Assembly (NCBI RefSeq): GCF_049445995.1
Contig: NZ_JBMSDZ010000021.1
Coordinates: 1-59,574, forward strand
Origin: Dyella_A sp049445995
Lineage (GTDB): Bacteria > Pseudomonadota > Gammaproteobacteria > Xanthomonadales > Rhodanobacteraceae
Direction: 5' to 3'
DNA length: 59,574 nucleotides
The notes under the pieces were generated by a model that was given only the letters and a program-made list of their open reading frames with translations, ran no database searches and was not told where the DNA came from. Positions 43,911 to 53,166 of this stretch are shown one piece after another. The stretch's first letter is position 1, and the number at the start of each line of letters is the position of its first letter. Position numbers and translations under genes: made by a program.

Positions 43911-44687
43911 ATGAACAAGCACTTCGAACGCACCGGCCCGCTCACCGAGCTGTCCAGCTACCCGCAGTGGGCGCAGGACATGGTGGCCGACTGCGCGAGC
44001 ACCAAGGCCCGCGTGCTCGATCACGAGATCTGGAAACTGATGATGGACCTGCGCCTGGACGACGAGTCCACGGCCAACTTCATGATGGGCCTGTGGCCCT
44101 TCATCGAGCGTTTCCCGGGCTTCATGGCGCTGAGCCTGCTCAAGACCCGCTACGGCCGCAGCCCGGGCGACAACCTGGCCCGCCGCTGGCTGGTGCGCAA
44201 CATCCGGGTGGAGCAGAACCATGCCGAGTACTGGCTGCAGTGGGCCGAGGGCGCGGGGGTGCCCCGCCAGCGGCTGCTGCACGAATTGCCGCCGCACGGC
44301 ACCGACGGGTTGTCGCGCTGGTGCGAGGACATCTGCCACCGGGGAACCCTCGCTGCCGGCATCGTCGCCACCAACTACGCCATCGAAGGGGTGACCGGAG
44401 AGTGGTCGCAGATGATCCATGACAGCACGAAGTACCGGGAAAGCTTTGATCCTTCGGTACGTACGTCGGCATTAAAGTGGTTGCACCTGCATGCCGCTTA
44501 TGACGACACTCACCCGTGGGAAGCGCTGGAAATCGTTTGCACGCTGATGGGACTGGAGCCCTCGGCCGATGACGTGGCGCACCTGGCTGAATGCATCAAG
44601 CGCAGTTACACCAGCATGATCCTGCTGGGCGACCGATGCATCCAGAACTGCCCGAACCGACTGGTGGTGAGCGAGGCTGCGGCGTAA
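43911..44687 (+). CDS. TENA/PqqC/haem-oxygenase-fold protein
   Basis: A 258-aa all-helical protein of the iron-containing redox / TENA-THI-4-PqqC superfamily. Candidate metal ligands are E and H in VEQNHAEYW, E in NYAIEGVTGEW, and H and D in LHAAYDDTHPWE, the spacing seen in diiron haem-oxygenase-like oxidases. The substrate is unknown; related proteins include PqqC and CADD. ATG 43911 follows AAGGAG. No pqq or thi genes are near. Confidence 0.75.
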   Translation: MNKHFERTGPLTELSSYPQWAQDMVADCASTKARVLDHEIWKLMMDLRLDDESTANFMMGLWPFIERFPGFMALSLLKTRYGRSPGDNLARRWLVRNIRVEQNHAEYWLQWAEGAGVPRQRLLHELPPHGTDGLSRWCEDICHRGTLAAGIVATNYAIEGVTGEWSQMIHDSTKYRESFDPSVRTSALKWLHLHAAYDDTHPWEALEIVCTLMGLEPSADDVAHLAECIKRSYTSMILLGDRCIQNCPNRLVVSEAAA

Positions 44688-44756
44688 GGTGCTGTCGCAG
44701 AAGGGGAAACTGGGACGGCGGACACGGGTTGGTGTCCTTCAGCAGGCAGGCATGCA

Positions 44757-47549
44757 ATGCGTTTCGTCGGTAACAGTCTGAGTATGCAGCGGTCCCTGTC
44801 GCGGCGCCTGATGCCGCTGGTCTACGCGCTCGCGTCGGCGGTGGCGCTGATCATGGCCATGACTTGGGGCGTGCTGCAGGTCCAGGTGACTCTCGCTGGT
44901 TTCCTCAACAGCGAGAGCATCTGGTCGAAGGCCCAGAAACAGGCCGTGATCGACCTCAAAAGCTACACCCTCAGTGGCTCCCCGGCCGACCTGGCCAGCT
45001 TCCGCCGCAATTACGAACTGCTCGAGGGCGATCGCTGGGGGCGCGACGCGATCGCCGCGGGCCACTATCGCCGGGAGGACCTCGACGAGGTATTCCGCCG
45101 CGGCAACATCATGCCGGCATCGCAGCCCGGGATGATCTTCATGTTGCGCCACTTCGCCGGCGCACCGCACGTGAAGGCCTCGCTGGACGCCTGGCGCTCC
45201 ACCGACGGTTCCATCGCCGAACTCGGTCGCATCGCCGACCGCCTCGAAGCCGGCTTTGTCACCGGCACCGTGTCTCCCGCACAGGCGGCGCAGGCCCGGG
45301 CGCGCATCGACGCGCTCAACGAATACATGCAGCCGCGCACCGAGCAGTTCTCGGTGGAGATGGTCAAGGGCGCGGTATGGGCCGAGCAAATGCTGTTCTG
45401 GTGCGTCATCGGGGCGTTCTGCCTCGCTGCCGGGCTGTGGATGTGGATGTCCCGGCGCATCGTCGAGAGCATCCGCAGCAGCGAGGAGCGCTACCGGCTG
45501 CTGTTCGACAGCGCCGGCGACGCGATCGTGATGGTCGACCGCGGCAGCGGTCGCATCATCGACGCCAACCGCACCGCCGCCGCCTGGACCGGCCGCAGCG
45601 AGCGCGAGCTGGTCGGCAAGGAATTCACCTCACTGTTCGCCCACGACCCGCTGGACGTCGACGACACGCCGACCCTGCCGGCCCATCACCGCGGTGACAT
45701 CGCGCTCACCGCGCTGCTCGGCCCCGACGGCCAGGTGCGTCCGGTGGAAACGCGCAGCTCGATCGCGCGCTGGGGCGACACCGAGATCAGCCAGGCGATC
45801 GTGCGCGACATCTCCGAGCGCGTGGCGATGGAGCGCGAGCGCCGCGTGGCAGCCAAGGCGCTGGGCAGCATCGCCGAGGGCGTGATCATCGCCGACGCCG
45901 AGCGGCGCGTGGTCACCGTCAACGCCGCGCACGTGGAGATCACCGGGTTTACTGCCCAGGCGCTGCAGGGACTGCGCTTCGACGACACCCGCAGTCTGCC
46001 CGACGACCGTCCGCTGCCGGACAGCGTGTGGCGCTCGATCGAGCTGGGCGGCAACTGGCGCGGCGAGGTGAAGAGCCGCCGTCGCGACGGCAGCAGCTAT
46101 CCCGAGCTGCTGAGCATCAGCGCCATCCGCGACGACGCCGGCCGGGTGCTGCACTACGTGGCGGTGTTCACCAACATCACCACCACCAAGGCCGACCAGC
46201 GCCGGCTGGAGCACCTGGCTACCCACGATCCGCTCACCGGGCTGGCCAATCGCTCGGAATTCGAGCGCCGCTGCACCGGGGCACTCGCGCTTGCGTCGCG
46301 TGCCCGGCGCTGCGTGGCGGTGCTGTTCATCGACCTGGATGCGTTCAAGATCGTCAACGACAGCTACAGCCACGCCCTCGGCGACCGCCTGCTGGCCAAG
46401 GTGGCCGAGCGCATCAACGCCGAACTGGGCGAGGGCGACGTCGGTGGACGCATCGGCGGCGACGAGTTCACCGTGCTGGCCACCAACATCGACACCCGCG
46501 ACGGCGCCGCCGGCATCGCCAGCCGCCTGCTCTCGGCGCTGGCCGCGCCGATCCCGGTGGACGACTACGAGATCGTGCTCAGTGCCAGCATCGGCATTGC
46601 CAGCTATCCGCTGGACGGCGAGAGCCCGGCGGCCCTGATCAGCAACGCCGATGCGGCGATGTATGCGGCCAAGAGCGAGGAGCGCAACGCGTTCCGCTTC
46701 TATTCGCCGATCATGCAGGCCGACGCGCGCAAGCGCCTGCAACTGGCCTCCGAACTGCGCCAGGCGCTGGCCAACGAGGAGTTCCGGCTGGTGTTCCAGC
46801 CCAGCCTGGAACTGCGCAGCGGCCGCATCGTGGCGGTGGAGGCGCTGCTGCGCTGGCAGCACCCCAGGCGTGGGCTGGTGATGCCGGACAGCTTCATCCC
46901 GATGGCCGAGAGCCTGGGCCTGATCCGCCGCATCGACGAATGGGTGCTGCGCGCGGCCTGCGCGTGGATTCGCCAGTGGGACCGCGAGCACATCGCGCCG
47001 ATCCGCGTGGCGGTGAACGTGTCGGCCAGCTGGTTCGGCCACCCGGCCTTCATCGAGGGGCTGCACACCGCGCTGCGCGATTACCAGGTCGACCCCAAGC
47101 GGCTGCTGCTGGAGATCACCGAGAGCGCGATCCTGCGTCTGGGCGAGGGCACCCACCGCACCATGTACGCCCTGCACACCATGGGCGTGGGCGTGGCGAT
47201 CGACGATTTCGGCACCGGCTACTCCTCGCTGGCCTACCTCAAGCTGCCGGCGGTGGTGTGCCTGAAGATCGACCGCACCTTCATCACCGGCATCCCGCGC
47301 AATCCCGACGACGTGGCGATCGTCGAGGCGATCCTCGCGATGGCCCGCAGCCTGAAGCTGTACGCCATCGCCGAGGGCATCGAGGACGAGGAGCAGCACG
47401 AGTTCCTGCTGCGCGCCGGCTGCGAGGAAGGGCAGTGCTACCTCTACGCCCGTCCGCTGGAAGTGCCCGACCTGCTGCGCATGCTCAAGTCCGGCGGCGG
47501 CAACCCACCGACCCGGCTGCGCCTGGTGCAGCCGCCGCGGGCGGGCTGA
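44757..47549 (+). CDS. PAS-GGDEF-EAL membrane protein (c-di-GMP turnover)
   Basis: A 930-aa sensor. A helix at ~20-42 and another at ~212-232 enclose a ~170-residue periplasmic domain rich in helices (CHASE3-like). Two PAS domains follow (about 245-355 and 365-475). The GGDEF domain has an intact GRIGGDEF site near residue 566 and the EAL domain an intact VEALLRW near 694, plus DDFGTGYSSLAYL. Both cyclase and phosphodiesterase activity are therefore possible. ATG 44757 is chosen; ATG 44784 is an alternative nearer the membrane helix. It is monocistronic, ending 101 bp before the msrA gene on the other strand. Confidence 0.93.
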   Translation: MRFVGNSLSMQRSLSRRLMPLVYALASAVALIMAMTWGVLQVQVTLAGFLNSESIWSKAQKQAVIDLKSYTLSGSPADLASFRRNYELLEGDRWGRDAIAAGHYRREDLDEVFRRGNIMPASQPGMIFMLRHFAGAPHVKASLDAWRSTDGSIAELGRIADRLEAGFVTGTVSPAQAAQARARIDALNEYMQPRTEQFSVEMVKGAVWAEQMLFWCVIGAFCLAAGLWMWMSRRIVESIRSSEERYRLLFDSAGDAIVMVDRGSGRIIDANRTAAAWTGRSERELVGKEFTSLFAHDPLDVDDTPTLPAHHRGDIALTALLGPDGQVRPVETRSSIARWGDTEISQAIVRDISERVAMERERRVAAKALGSIAEGVIIADAERRVVTVNAAHVEITGFTAQALQGLRFDDTRSLPDDRPLPDSVWRSIELGGNWRGEVKSRRRDGSSYPELLSISAIRDDAGRVLHYVAVFTNITTTKADQRRLEHLATHDPLTGLANRSEFERRCTGALALASRARRCVAVLFIDLDAFKIVNDSYSHALGDRLLAKVAERINAELGEGDVGGRIGGDEFTVLATNIDTRDGAAGIASRLLSALAAPIPVDDYEIVLSASIGIASYPLDGESPAALISNADAAMYAAKSEERNAFRFYSPIMQADARKRLQLASELRQALANEEFRLVFQPSLELRSGRIVAVEALLRWQHPRRGLVMPDSFIPMAESLGLIRRIDEWVLRAACAWIRQWDREHIAPIRVAVNVSASWFGHPAFIEGLHTALRDYQVDPKRLLLEITESAILRLGEGTHRTMYALHTMGVGVAIDDFGTGYSSLAYLKLPAVVCLKIDRTFITGIPRNPDDVAIVEAILAMARSLKLYAIAEGIEDEEQHEFLLRAGCEEGQCYLYARPLEVPDLLRMLKSGGGNPPTRLRLVQPPRAG

Positions 47550-47570
47550 GCTTCTCGCGCTGACCGGGCT

Positions 47571-47639
47571 GTCGCGACTGAAGTCGCTCCCACAGGCGCG
47601 CCACCGGCCACCCCTGTGGGAGGGGCTTTTAGCCCCGAC
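47571..47639. repeat. composite inverted repeat, family B
   Basis: Two half-elements face each other: GTCGCGACTGAAGTCGCTCC...ACAGG (47571-47596) and CCTGTGGGAGGGGCTTTTAG followed by CCCCGAC (47613-47639). Each half forms its own small hairpin and the two pair through CTCCCACAGG. It sits between convergent genes and may serve as a terminator for both. A half-element is at 35444-35468. Confidence 0.8.
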
Positions 47640-47650
47640 GCTTCGGGGGG

Positions 47651-48370
47651 TCAACGCTGCCGAGCCTGCGCCTGGGCCAGCGAGGTCTCGGTCTGGTACA
47701 GCTCGGGCATCAGCTTGCGCAGGGCGGCGACCTTGGGCGCATCGTTGTAGACGATGTACGGGTCGTTCGAGTGCGTGCGGTAGTAGTCCTGGTGGTAGCC
47801 CTCGGCCATGTAGAAGGCCGGCAGCGGCGCCACCGTGGTGACGATGGGCGATGCGTACACCTTCGCCGCATCCAGCTGGCGGATGTAGGCCTGCGCCACG
47901 GCGCGCTGCGCGTCGCTGGTGGTGAAGATTTCCGAGCGGTACTGGGTGCCGCGGTCCGGCCCCTGGCGGTTGAGCTGGGTGGGATCGTGCGCCACCGCGA
48001 AGAACACCTTGAGCAAGGTGCCGTAGCTGACCTGGCGCGGGTCGTAGACGATCTTCACCGACTCGGCGTGGCCGGTGTCGCCGTCGGAAACGCGGAAGTA
48101 GCTGGCGGTATCGGCGCTGCCGCCGGCGTAGCCGGCCCACACCTGCCTGACGCCCTTGACGTGCTCGAACACCGCCTGCATGCCCCAGAAGCAGCCGCCG
48201 GCCAGCACGGCGACCTGGTCGCCCGGCGCGGTGACGGCCGGGTCGTTGGTGGGTGCGGGGATCATCGCGCCGTCGCGGGCAGCCGGCGAGGCGGTGCAGG
48301 CGCCGACGGCGAGAGCGAGCAGGGCAACGCCCAGGCGCAGCGGAAAGGACGAACGGCGGGACGAGGGCAT
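47651..48370 (-). CDS. msrA: MsrA, lipoprotein type
   Basis: A 239-aa peptide methionine-S-sulfoxide reductase with an N-terminal lipoprotein signal (LRLGVALLALAVGAC, Cys at the lipobox), so it should be anchored on the periplasmic face of a membrane. The catalytic GGCFWGMQ motif follows a ~35-residue linker. The YAGGSADTASYFRVSDGDTG stretch and YMAEGYHQDYY are typical. It lacks a late resolving cysteine. It would repair oxidised envelope proteins, complementing the cytosolic MsrA at 33427-33939. ATG 48368-48370 has ACGGAG upstream. Confidence 0.92.
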   Translation of the reverse strand: MPSSRRSSFPLRLGVALLALAVGACTASPAARDGAMIPAPTNDPAVTAPGDQVAVLAGGCFWGMQAVFEHVKGVRQVWAGYAGGSADTASYFRVSDGDTGHAESVKIVYDPRQVSYGTLLKVFFAVAHDPTQLNRQGPDRGTQYRSEIFTTSDAQRAVAQAYIRQLDAAKVYASPIVTTVAPLPAFYMAEGYHQDYYRTHSNDPYIVYNDAPKVAALRKLMPELYQTETSLAQAQARQR

Positions 48371-48546
48371 GAGGTGTCTCCGTGGGGCGGGAAACCGGGG
48401 CAAGGCGTGACCTGGAAAGATACGCGGGCGCTCCGCTGCGGGATGCAGCGGCGCCGCGTCCGGTGAGTGTTTCGCTGCGGCGGGCGGCGCGGTTACGCGA
48501 CCGGCGCAGTGCTATGGTTTGCCACCGTTACCTGGCGAACGCATGC

Positions 48547-49362
48547 ATGCGACCGGAGATCGACCTATCGGCCTATGCCCGGCGCATCGGTCACCTGCAG
48601 CCGCTGCGTCCCGATCTGGCGACCGTGCAGGCGATCGTGCGGGCGCACGTGGCGGCGATCGCGTTCGAGAACCTCGACGTGCTGATGGGCAAGCCGGTGG
48701 ACCTCGATCCGCTGGCGATCGAGGACAAGCTGGTGCACCGCGGCCGCGGCGGCTACTGCTTTGAGCACAACCGGCTGCTGGCCGAAGTGCTGCGTACCAT
48801 CGGGCTGGCGGTGGTGCCGCTGATCGCGCGGGTGCAGTGGAACCGCCCCGAGGACGTGCCCACCGCGCAGACCCACATGGCGCTGCTGGTGACGCTGGAC
48901 AACGAGCGCTGGCTGGTCGACGTGGGTTTCGGCGGGCTCACGTTGAGCAGCGCCCTGCGCCTGCAACCCGGCATGGAGCAGCTCACGCCGCATGAGCCGT
49001 ATCGCCTGCTGCACGGCGCCGGCGAGTGGCGCCTGCAGGCCAAGGTGGCCGGGCAGTGGCGGGCGCTGTACCGCTTCACCCTGCAGCCGTGCGAGGAGGT
49101 GGATTTCGTGGTGGCCAACCACTACGTCGCCACCCACCCGGATTCGCCCTTCACCCGCGAGCTGATGGTGGCGCGCACCGTGCCCGAGCAGCGCCTCACG
49201 CTGCGCAACCGTGCGTTCACCATGCATCACCGCGATGGCCGCAGCGAGCGCTACACGCTGGACGGCGCGCGCGAGATCCGCGGCGTGCTGGAGCGGCATT
49301 TCATGCTGGTGCTGCCGGCGCATCCGTCGCTGGACCGCCGCCTCGCTGCGCTGCCGGATTGA
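48547..49362 (+). CDS. nat: arylamine N-acetyltransferase
   Basis: Transfers acetyl from acetyl-CoA to arylamines or hydrazines. The 271-aa protein has the catalytic triad C71 (RGRGGYCFEHN), H110 (TAQTHMALLV) and D125 (LVDVGFGG), and normal length. ATG 48547 is chosen; ATG 48514 would add 11 residues and overlaps a TATGGT that may be a promoter -10. It is divergent from the lipoprotein msrA. Confidence 0.93.
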   Translation: MRPEIDLSAYARRIGHLQPLRPDLATVQAIVRAHVAAIAFENLDVLMGKPVDLDPLAIEDKLVHRGRGGYCFEHNRLLAEVLRTIGLAVVPLIARVQWNRPEDVPTAQTHMALLVTLDNERWLVDVGFGGLTLSSALRLQPGMEQLTPHEPYRLLHGAGEWRLQAKVAGQWRALYRFTLQPCEEVDFVVANHYVATHPDSPFTRELMVARTVPEQRLTLRNRAFTMHHRDGRSERYTLDGAREIRGVLERHFMLVLPAHPSLDRRLAALPD

Positions 49363-49372
49363 CCGGCCGGAC

Positions 49373-49603
49373 TCAGCCGGCGGCGTGCACGCGGATCTCG
49401 ATCGCTTCGTCCACCACCACCCGCTGGCCCGGGCGGATCTTGCAGGTCTTGCGCGTTTCCGGCACGCCGTCCACGGTCACCGCGCCGCCGGCCACGATCG
49501 CCTTGCCGGCGCCGCCGCTGTCGCAGATGCCCACCAGCTTGAGCAACTGGTTCAGCGCCACGTGCTCGTGCGGCGGTTCGAGATCGAAATCGAGGTATTC
49601 CAT
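49373..49603 (-). CDS. S4-domain RNA-binding protein (YbcJ-like)
   Basis: A 76-aa protein consisting almost entirely of an S4 fold: EHVALNQLLKLVGICDSGGA, then IVAGGAVTVDGVPETRK and CKIRPGQRVVV. It matches the YbcJ-type small S4 proteins that bind structured RNA. ATG 49601-49603 has GGAG six bases before; a TTG five codons upstream is less likely. It is convergent with nat, with a 10-bp gap. Confidence 0.85.
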   Translation of the reverse strand: MEYLDFDLEPPHEHVALNQLLKLVGICDSGGAGKAIVAGGAVTVDGVPETRKTCKIRPGQRVVVDEAIEIRVHAAG

Positions 49604-50223
49604 GCGGCGCTCCGGCAACGGTCAGGTATCCGCACCGGGCGTGGCGGCGGGCACGGCGCGATGCTGCCGCCACGCCAGCACGGCGACGACCAGCACGATC
49701 ACGGTACCGGGCCGCTTGCGCGTGGATGTCCGGGTCGCGGCGGGAAAGCCACGCAGTGTAACGGTACGGCGCGCCCCGGGGACGCGCCGAGGTCCGGCGC
49801 CGCCGACCATGCCCGGCATCCCGCCGGGCGCGGACACGCCGCAGGACATCGGGGCATGGACCCGGCAGGCATGACCTTCCGGCTAGCTAGGCCTCCTCAG
49901 CATCGCGGCATCGCGGCATGTTGGAGCCCGGCCTCGCGCGGAACCTCTTTTTTGGGGCGTGCCCGGCGGGGCGCACTTGCCTGAAAGTGAACGTCCTCTA
50001 CTCACCGGCAAAGGAAAGAGTTGGCCAGAGGCATGGGCGATCCTGGTGCTGCGCTGGCAGCCGCGGTAATAGTCGCCCCTGCTGCGCAGCGCCTGCGCCT
50101 CGGTGAACGGGATACCGTGAAGCGGTACAGCGGCGCCCACGGCGGCGGAGCGGGCGCGTGCGATCGCAGGGGGGGCGGCGGTCGACCCTTGGTTTCCCTC
50201 GTCCGGCCGCCTACGCTGCCGGG
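49604..50223. other. 620-bp gap with likely gene remnants
   Basis: No intact gene is evident. On the minus strand around 50005-50140 a frame reads GIPFTEAQALRSRGDYYRGC followed by QRST, reminiscent of the C-terminus of DUF1295-type membrane proteins, which end in a similar Arg/Tyr-rich motif; nothing upstream completes it. Around 49640-49720 a single hydrophobic stretch (TVIVLVVAVLAW) occurs in a frame with no good start. Both look like debris. Confidence 0.4.
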
Positions 50224-50982
50224 ATGATCCGATCCTCTCGCCGCTCCTCCGCCCCTCGCGCCACCGTTCCCCGCCACGGTCTGGCCCGCGTGCTGAGCAA
50301 GCTCGGCGTGTGCTCGCGCAGCCAGGCCGAGCAGGCGGTGCGCGCCGGGCGGGTGAGCGTGGACGGCCGTCGCGTGCTCGATCCGGAGCGGCCGACCGAT
50401 CCGGGGCGTGAGGTGCTGCGGCTCGATGACGCCACAGTGGGCGCCGCCGCGCGCGTCTACGTCGCCGTGAACAAGCCGCGCGGCATCGTGGTGAGTGCCG
50501 CCGACGAGCGCGGTCGCGACACCGTCTACGACCTGCTCAAGGACGCCGGCCTGCCGTGGCTGGGTCCGGTGGGCCGGCTCGACCGCGCCAGCGAGGGCCT
50601 GCTGCTGCTGAGCAACGACACCGTCTGGGCTGCCGGCCTCGCCGAACCGAAACAGCACGTGGACAAGACCTACCACGTGCAGATCGACCGACGACCCGAC
50701 GCCGCGTTGCTCGCCGCGCTGCGGGCGGGCGCGGTCGATGCCGGCGAGCGACTGGGCACGATGGCGGTCACCGTGCTGCGCGAGGGCGAAAAGAACGCCT
50801 GGCTGGAGATCGTGCTCGACGAAGGCCGCAACCGGCACATCCGCCGCCTGCTCGCCGCGCACGAGGTGGGCGTGCTGCGGCTGATCCGCGTGGCGATCGG
50901 GCCACTGGTGCTGGGCGAGCTGCCCAAGGGCCAGTGGCGGCACCTCACACCCGACGAGGTGCACGCGTTGCGCCGTGCATGA
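50224..50982 (+). CDS. RsuA/RluB/RluE-type pseudouridine synthase
   Basis: A 252-aa enzyme with an N-terminal S4 RNA-binding domain (LARVLSKLGVCSRSQAEQAV, residues ~20-65) and a catalytic domain carrying D120 in GRLDRASEGLLLLSND. EGRNRHIRRLLAAHEVGVLRLIR is the family C-terminal block. It modifies a uridine in 16S or 23S rRNA; which one cannot be told from sequence here. ATG 50224 lacks a strong ribosome site; longer frame upstream is low-complexity. Confidence 0.9.
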   Translation: MIRSSRRSSAPRATVPRHGLARVLSKLGVCSRSQAEQAVRAGRVSVDGRRVLDPERPTDPGREVLRLDDATVGAAARVYVAVNKPRGIVVSAADERGRDTVYDLLKDAGLPWLGPVGRLDRASEGLLLLSNDTVWAAGLAEPKQHVDKTYHVQIDRRPDAALLAALRAGAVDAGERLGTMAVTVLREGEKNAWLEIVLDEGRNRHIRRLLAAHEVGVLRLIRVAIGPLVLGELPKGQWRHLTPDEVHALRRA

Positions 50983-51027
50983 CCTCGCCGGGAAAGGCAA
51001 GGCTGGCAGGAATCATCCTTTCTCTCC

Positions 51028-51145
51028 TCCCCGCTGGGAGCTTCGATGTGCGAAGTCCATGCTCCCTCTCCCCGGCGGGGAGAGGGCCGGGGTGAGGGGC
51101 GCTACGAGCGGGATAAACGGGTGCACCTCGCGCCTGTTCCGTCCG
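51028..51145 (+). repeat. long dispersed repeat, copy 2
   Basis: Second copy of the element at 14120-14245. The hairpin CCCTCTCCCC (51064-51073) / GGGGAGAGGG (51077-51086) is perfect here, followed by GGTGAGGGGC and the tail GAGCGGGATAAACGGG...CCTCGCGCCTGT. It ends about 10 bp before the transposase remnant begins, so it may have taken part in truncating the IS. Confidence 0.7.
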
Positions 51146-51149
51146 CGGT

Positions 51150-52085
51150 CGCGACAGCAGCTCGACATCAAGGTCTGGGCAGCTTCGACCCAACCGCATG
51201 AGCCGTGCAATGCGCCACGCCACCACCAGATACACCGCCAGTGCCCGCTCCAGCTTGTCGATACTGGCCAGCTGCAGCGCCTCCACCTTGCAGCCGTTCT
51301 TGAGCACGTGGAAGAACATCTCGATCTCCCAGCGCGCGCGATACCAGTCGATCAACTGCGCGGCGTCGTTGAAGTCCTTGATCGGGCGGTTGGTCAGCAG
51401 ACGCCATTCCACCGGCGTCACGCCTACCGGGGGATCGGCTTCGGTGGCGATCACGCAGGACGCCGACAGCTCACCGCCGCGGCCATCGGCCAGCGTGACG
51501 GACTTGACTCGGATCTGCTGGTGAACTTCCCGCGCCTTCCGGCCATGCCGCGACGCCATCGTGAAATGCAGCTCGCCCACCGGCTTGTCGGCCATCACCG
51601 CCGACCAGAGCCGCTCCCCGTGCGGCAACGCCCGGTGGTGCTGCGAGCGCACCAACCAATCCACCGGCTCGCCCAGATCGCGTGCCGTGCGCATCAATTC
51701 GATGATGTCCGCTTCGCGGTCGGCCACGTACACCAGGCGGGTATCGGGCAACGAGGCGGACAGCTCCGCCAGACGCGCATAGCCTTCGATCCAGCGCGTG
51801 CTTTCCTTGATGCCTGCACGCACGCCACCTTCGTCTGGCTTGCCAGGAAACCTCTTCGTGCGCAAAAAACCGATATGCCGCCTGGGTTTCGGCCCACCCC
51901 TTGCACGCCCCGGGAATACTGGCTGTCGGATTGTCCGCCAAGCGTTCGGCCAACAGCACCAGGCGCCGATCCAGCCGCTTGTCGCCCAAGTGGATCGTCT
52001 CAAACTCTGCCTCTGCCCAGCCCATGACCAACCCCATGAAAGTAAGAAGGTTCAATAGGTTAGAGCAAGTGGCTCACGTTGTGTG
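51150..52085 (-). mobile_element. remnant of an IS4-family (Tn5-like) insertion sequence
   Basis: Defined by the broken transposase it contains. Upstream of the transposase start the sequence CATTACACACAACGTGAGCC (minus strand, near 52070-52090) could be the original terminal repeat. No matching opposite end is visible, because the far side is truncated at the repeat ending near 51145. Confidence 0.7.
51155..52037 (-). pseudogene. IS4-type transposase, internally deleted and truncated
   Basis: The N-terminus (WAEAEFETIHLGDKRLDRRL through AAYRFFAHEEVSW) is a standard Tn5-like DNA-binding start. At ~51841 the frame jumps: about 80 residues around the first catalytic Asp are lost and reading must shift to KPDEGGVRAGIKESTRWIEG. 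The second Asp region (RLVYVADREADIIELM) and the YREK-like segment (IDWYRARWEIEMFFHVLKNG) survive. The C-terminus stops matching after CPDLDVELL. It is non-functional. Confidence 0.88.
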
Positions 52086-52098
52086 TAATGGAATGGGC

Positions 52099-53166
52099 TT
52101 AGCCGCCGACCACGACCGGCTCGGGTTCCAGCGTCACTCCGAACATGTCGCGCACGCGCGCGATCACCTGCTGCGCCAGTGCCCACAGCTCGGGACCGGT
52201 GGCGTGGCCGTGGTTGACCAGCACCAGTGCGTGGCGATGGGAGATGCCGGCATCGCCTTCGCGATGGCCCTTGAGGCCGGCGGCCTCGATCAGCCAGGCG
52301 GCGGAGAGTTTCCAGCGGCCATTTATCGCGGGCCAGGCGACCAGCTCCGGATGCGCGCGGCGCAGCGCTTCGCCGGTGGCGGCCTCGACGATGGGATTCT
52401 TGAAGAAGCTGCCGGCGTTGCCGATCACCGCCGGGTCCGGCAGCTTGCGCGTGCGCAGGTGCACCACCGCCTCGGCCACGTGGAACGGCGCCGGCCTGGC
52501 CACGCCCATGCGCTCGAGCTCTTCGCGGATGCCGGCGTAGTCCAGGTGCAGTTCGTGGTTGCGCGGCAGTACGAAGCGCACGGCGGTAACGATGTAGCGG
52601 CCCGGTTCGCGCTTGAAGCGCGAATCGCGATAGCCGAACTTGCAGTCGGCGTGGTCCAGCGTGACCACGCGTTGCTCGCCGGTGTCCCACGCTTCCACGC
52701 TCTCGATGAACTCGGCCACCTCGGTGCCGTAGGCGCCAATGTTCTGGATCGGCGCGGCGCCGACGGTGCCGGGAATCAGGATCAGGTTTTCCAGCCCGGC
52801 CAAGCCCTGGCCCAGCGTCCAGCGCACGAAGTCGTCCCAGCGCTCGCCCGCGGCCACGGCGACGCGGGCGGTGTCACCCTCGGACTCCACCTGCACGCCC
52901 TGCGTGGCCATCGCCAGCACGGTGCCAGGGTAGTCGCCGGCGAACAGCACGTTGCTGCCTTCGCCGAGCACCAGCACGGGGCCGCTTTTCACAGCGGGGA
53001 AGGCGAGCAGCTCGGGCAGCTTGCTGGCATCGCGGATCTCCGCCAGCAGGTGCGCCTTGGCCGCCACGCGCAGCGTGTTGCGATGGGCCAGCGGCGCGTT
53101 CTTGATCAGCGCGTAGCCGCCCATATCGATGCGCTGGGCGGGCAGGGTGTGGTCAGCGGGCATCAT
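52099..53166 (-). CDS. murB: UDP-N-acetylenolpyruvoylglucosamine reductase
   Basis: FAD enzyme reducing UDP-GlcNAc-enolpyruvate to UDP-MurNAc in peptidoglycan synthesis. The 355-aa length marks the E. coli-like type I. FAD contacts are LVLGEGSNVLF and IPGTVGAAPIQNIGAYGTE; the catalytic serine is in GNAGSFFKNP and the late glutamate in LEPEPVVVGG. The first ATG (53166) lies inside the end of pyrD, with GGAG upstream, so the two are coupled. Conserved homology begins near DMGGYALIKNAPL. Confidence 0.96.
   Translation of the reverse strand: MMPADHTLPAQRIDMGGYALIKNAPLAHRNTLRVAAKAHLLAEIRDASKLPELLAFPAVKSGPVLVLGEGSNVLFAGDYPGTVLAMATQGVQVESEGDTARVAVAAGERWDDFVRWTLGQGLAGLENLILIPGTVGAAPIQNIGAYGTEVAEFIESVEAWDTGEQRVVTLDHADCKFGYRDSRFKREPGRYIVTAVRFVLPRNHELHLDYAGIREELERMGVARPAPFHVAEAVVHLRTRKLPDPAVIGNAGSFFKNPIVEAATGEALRRAHPELVAWPAINGRWKLSAAWLIEAAGLKGHREGDAGISHRHALVLVNHGHATGPELWALAQQVIARVRDMFGVTLEPEPVVVGG

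Noticed and set aside
49622..49849. 75-codon minus-strand frame with one hydrophobic segment
   Set aside because: Start region is low complexity, no ribosome site, and no family resemblance; treated as part of the empty gap.
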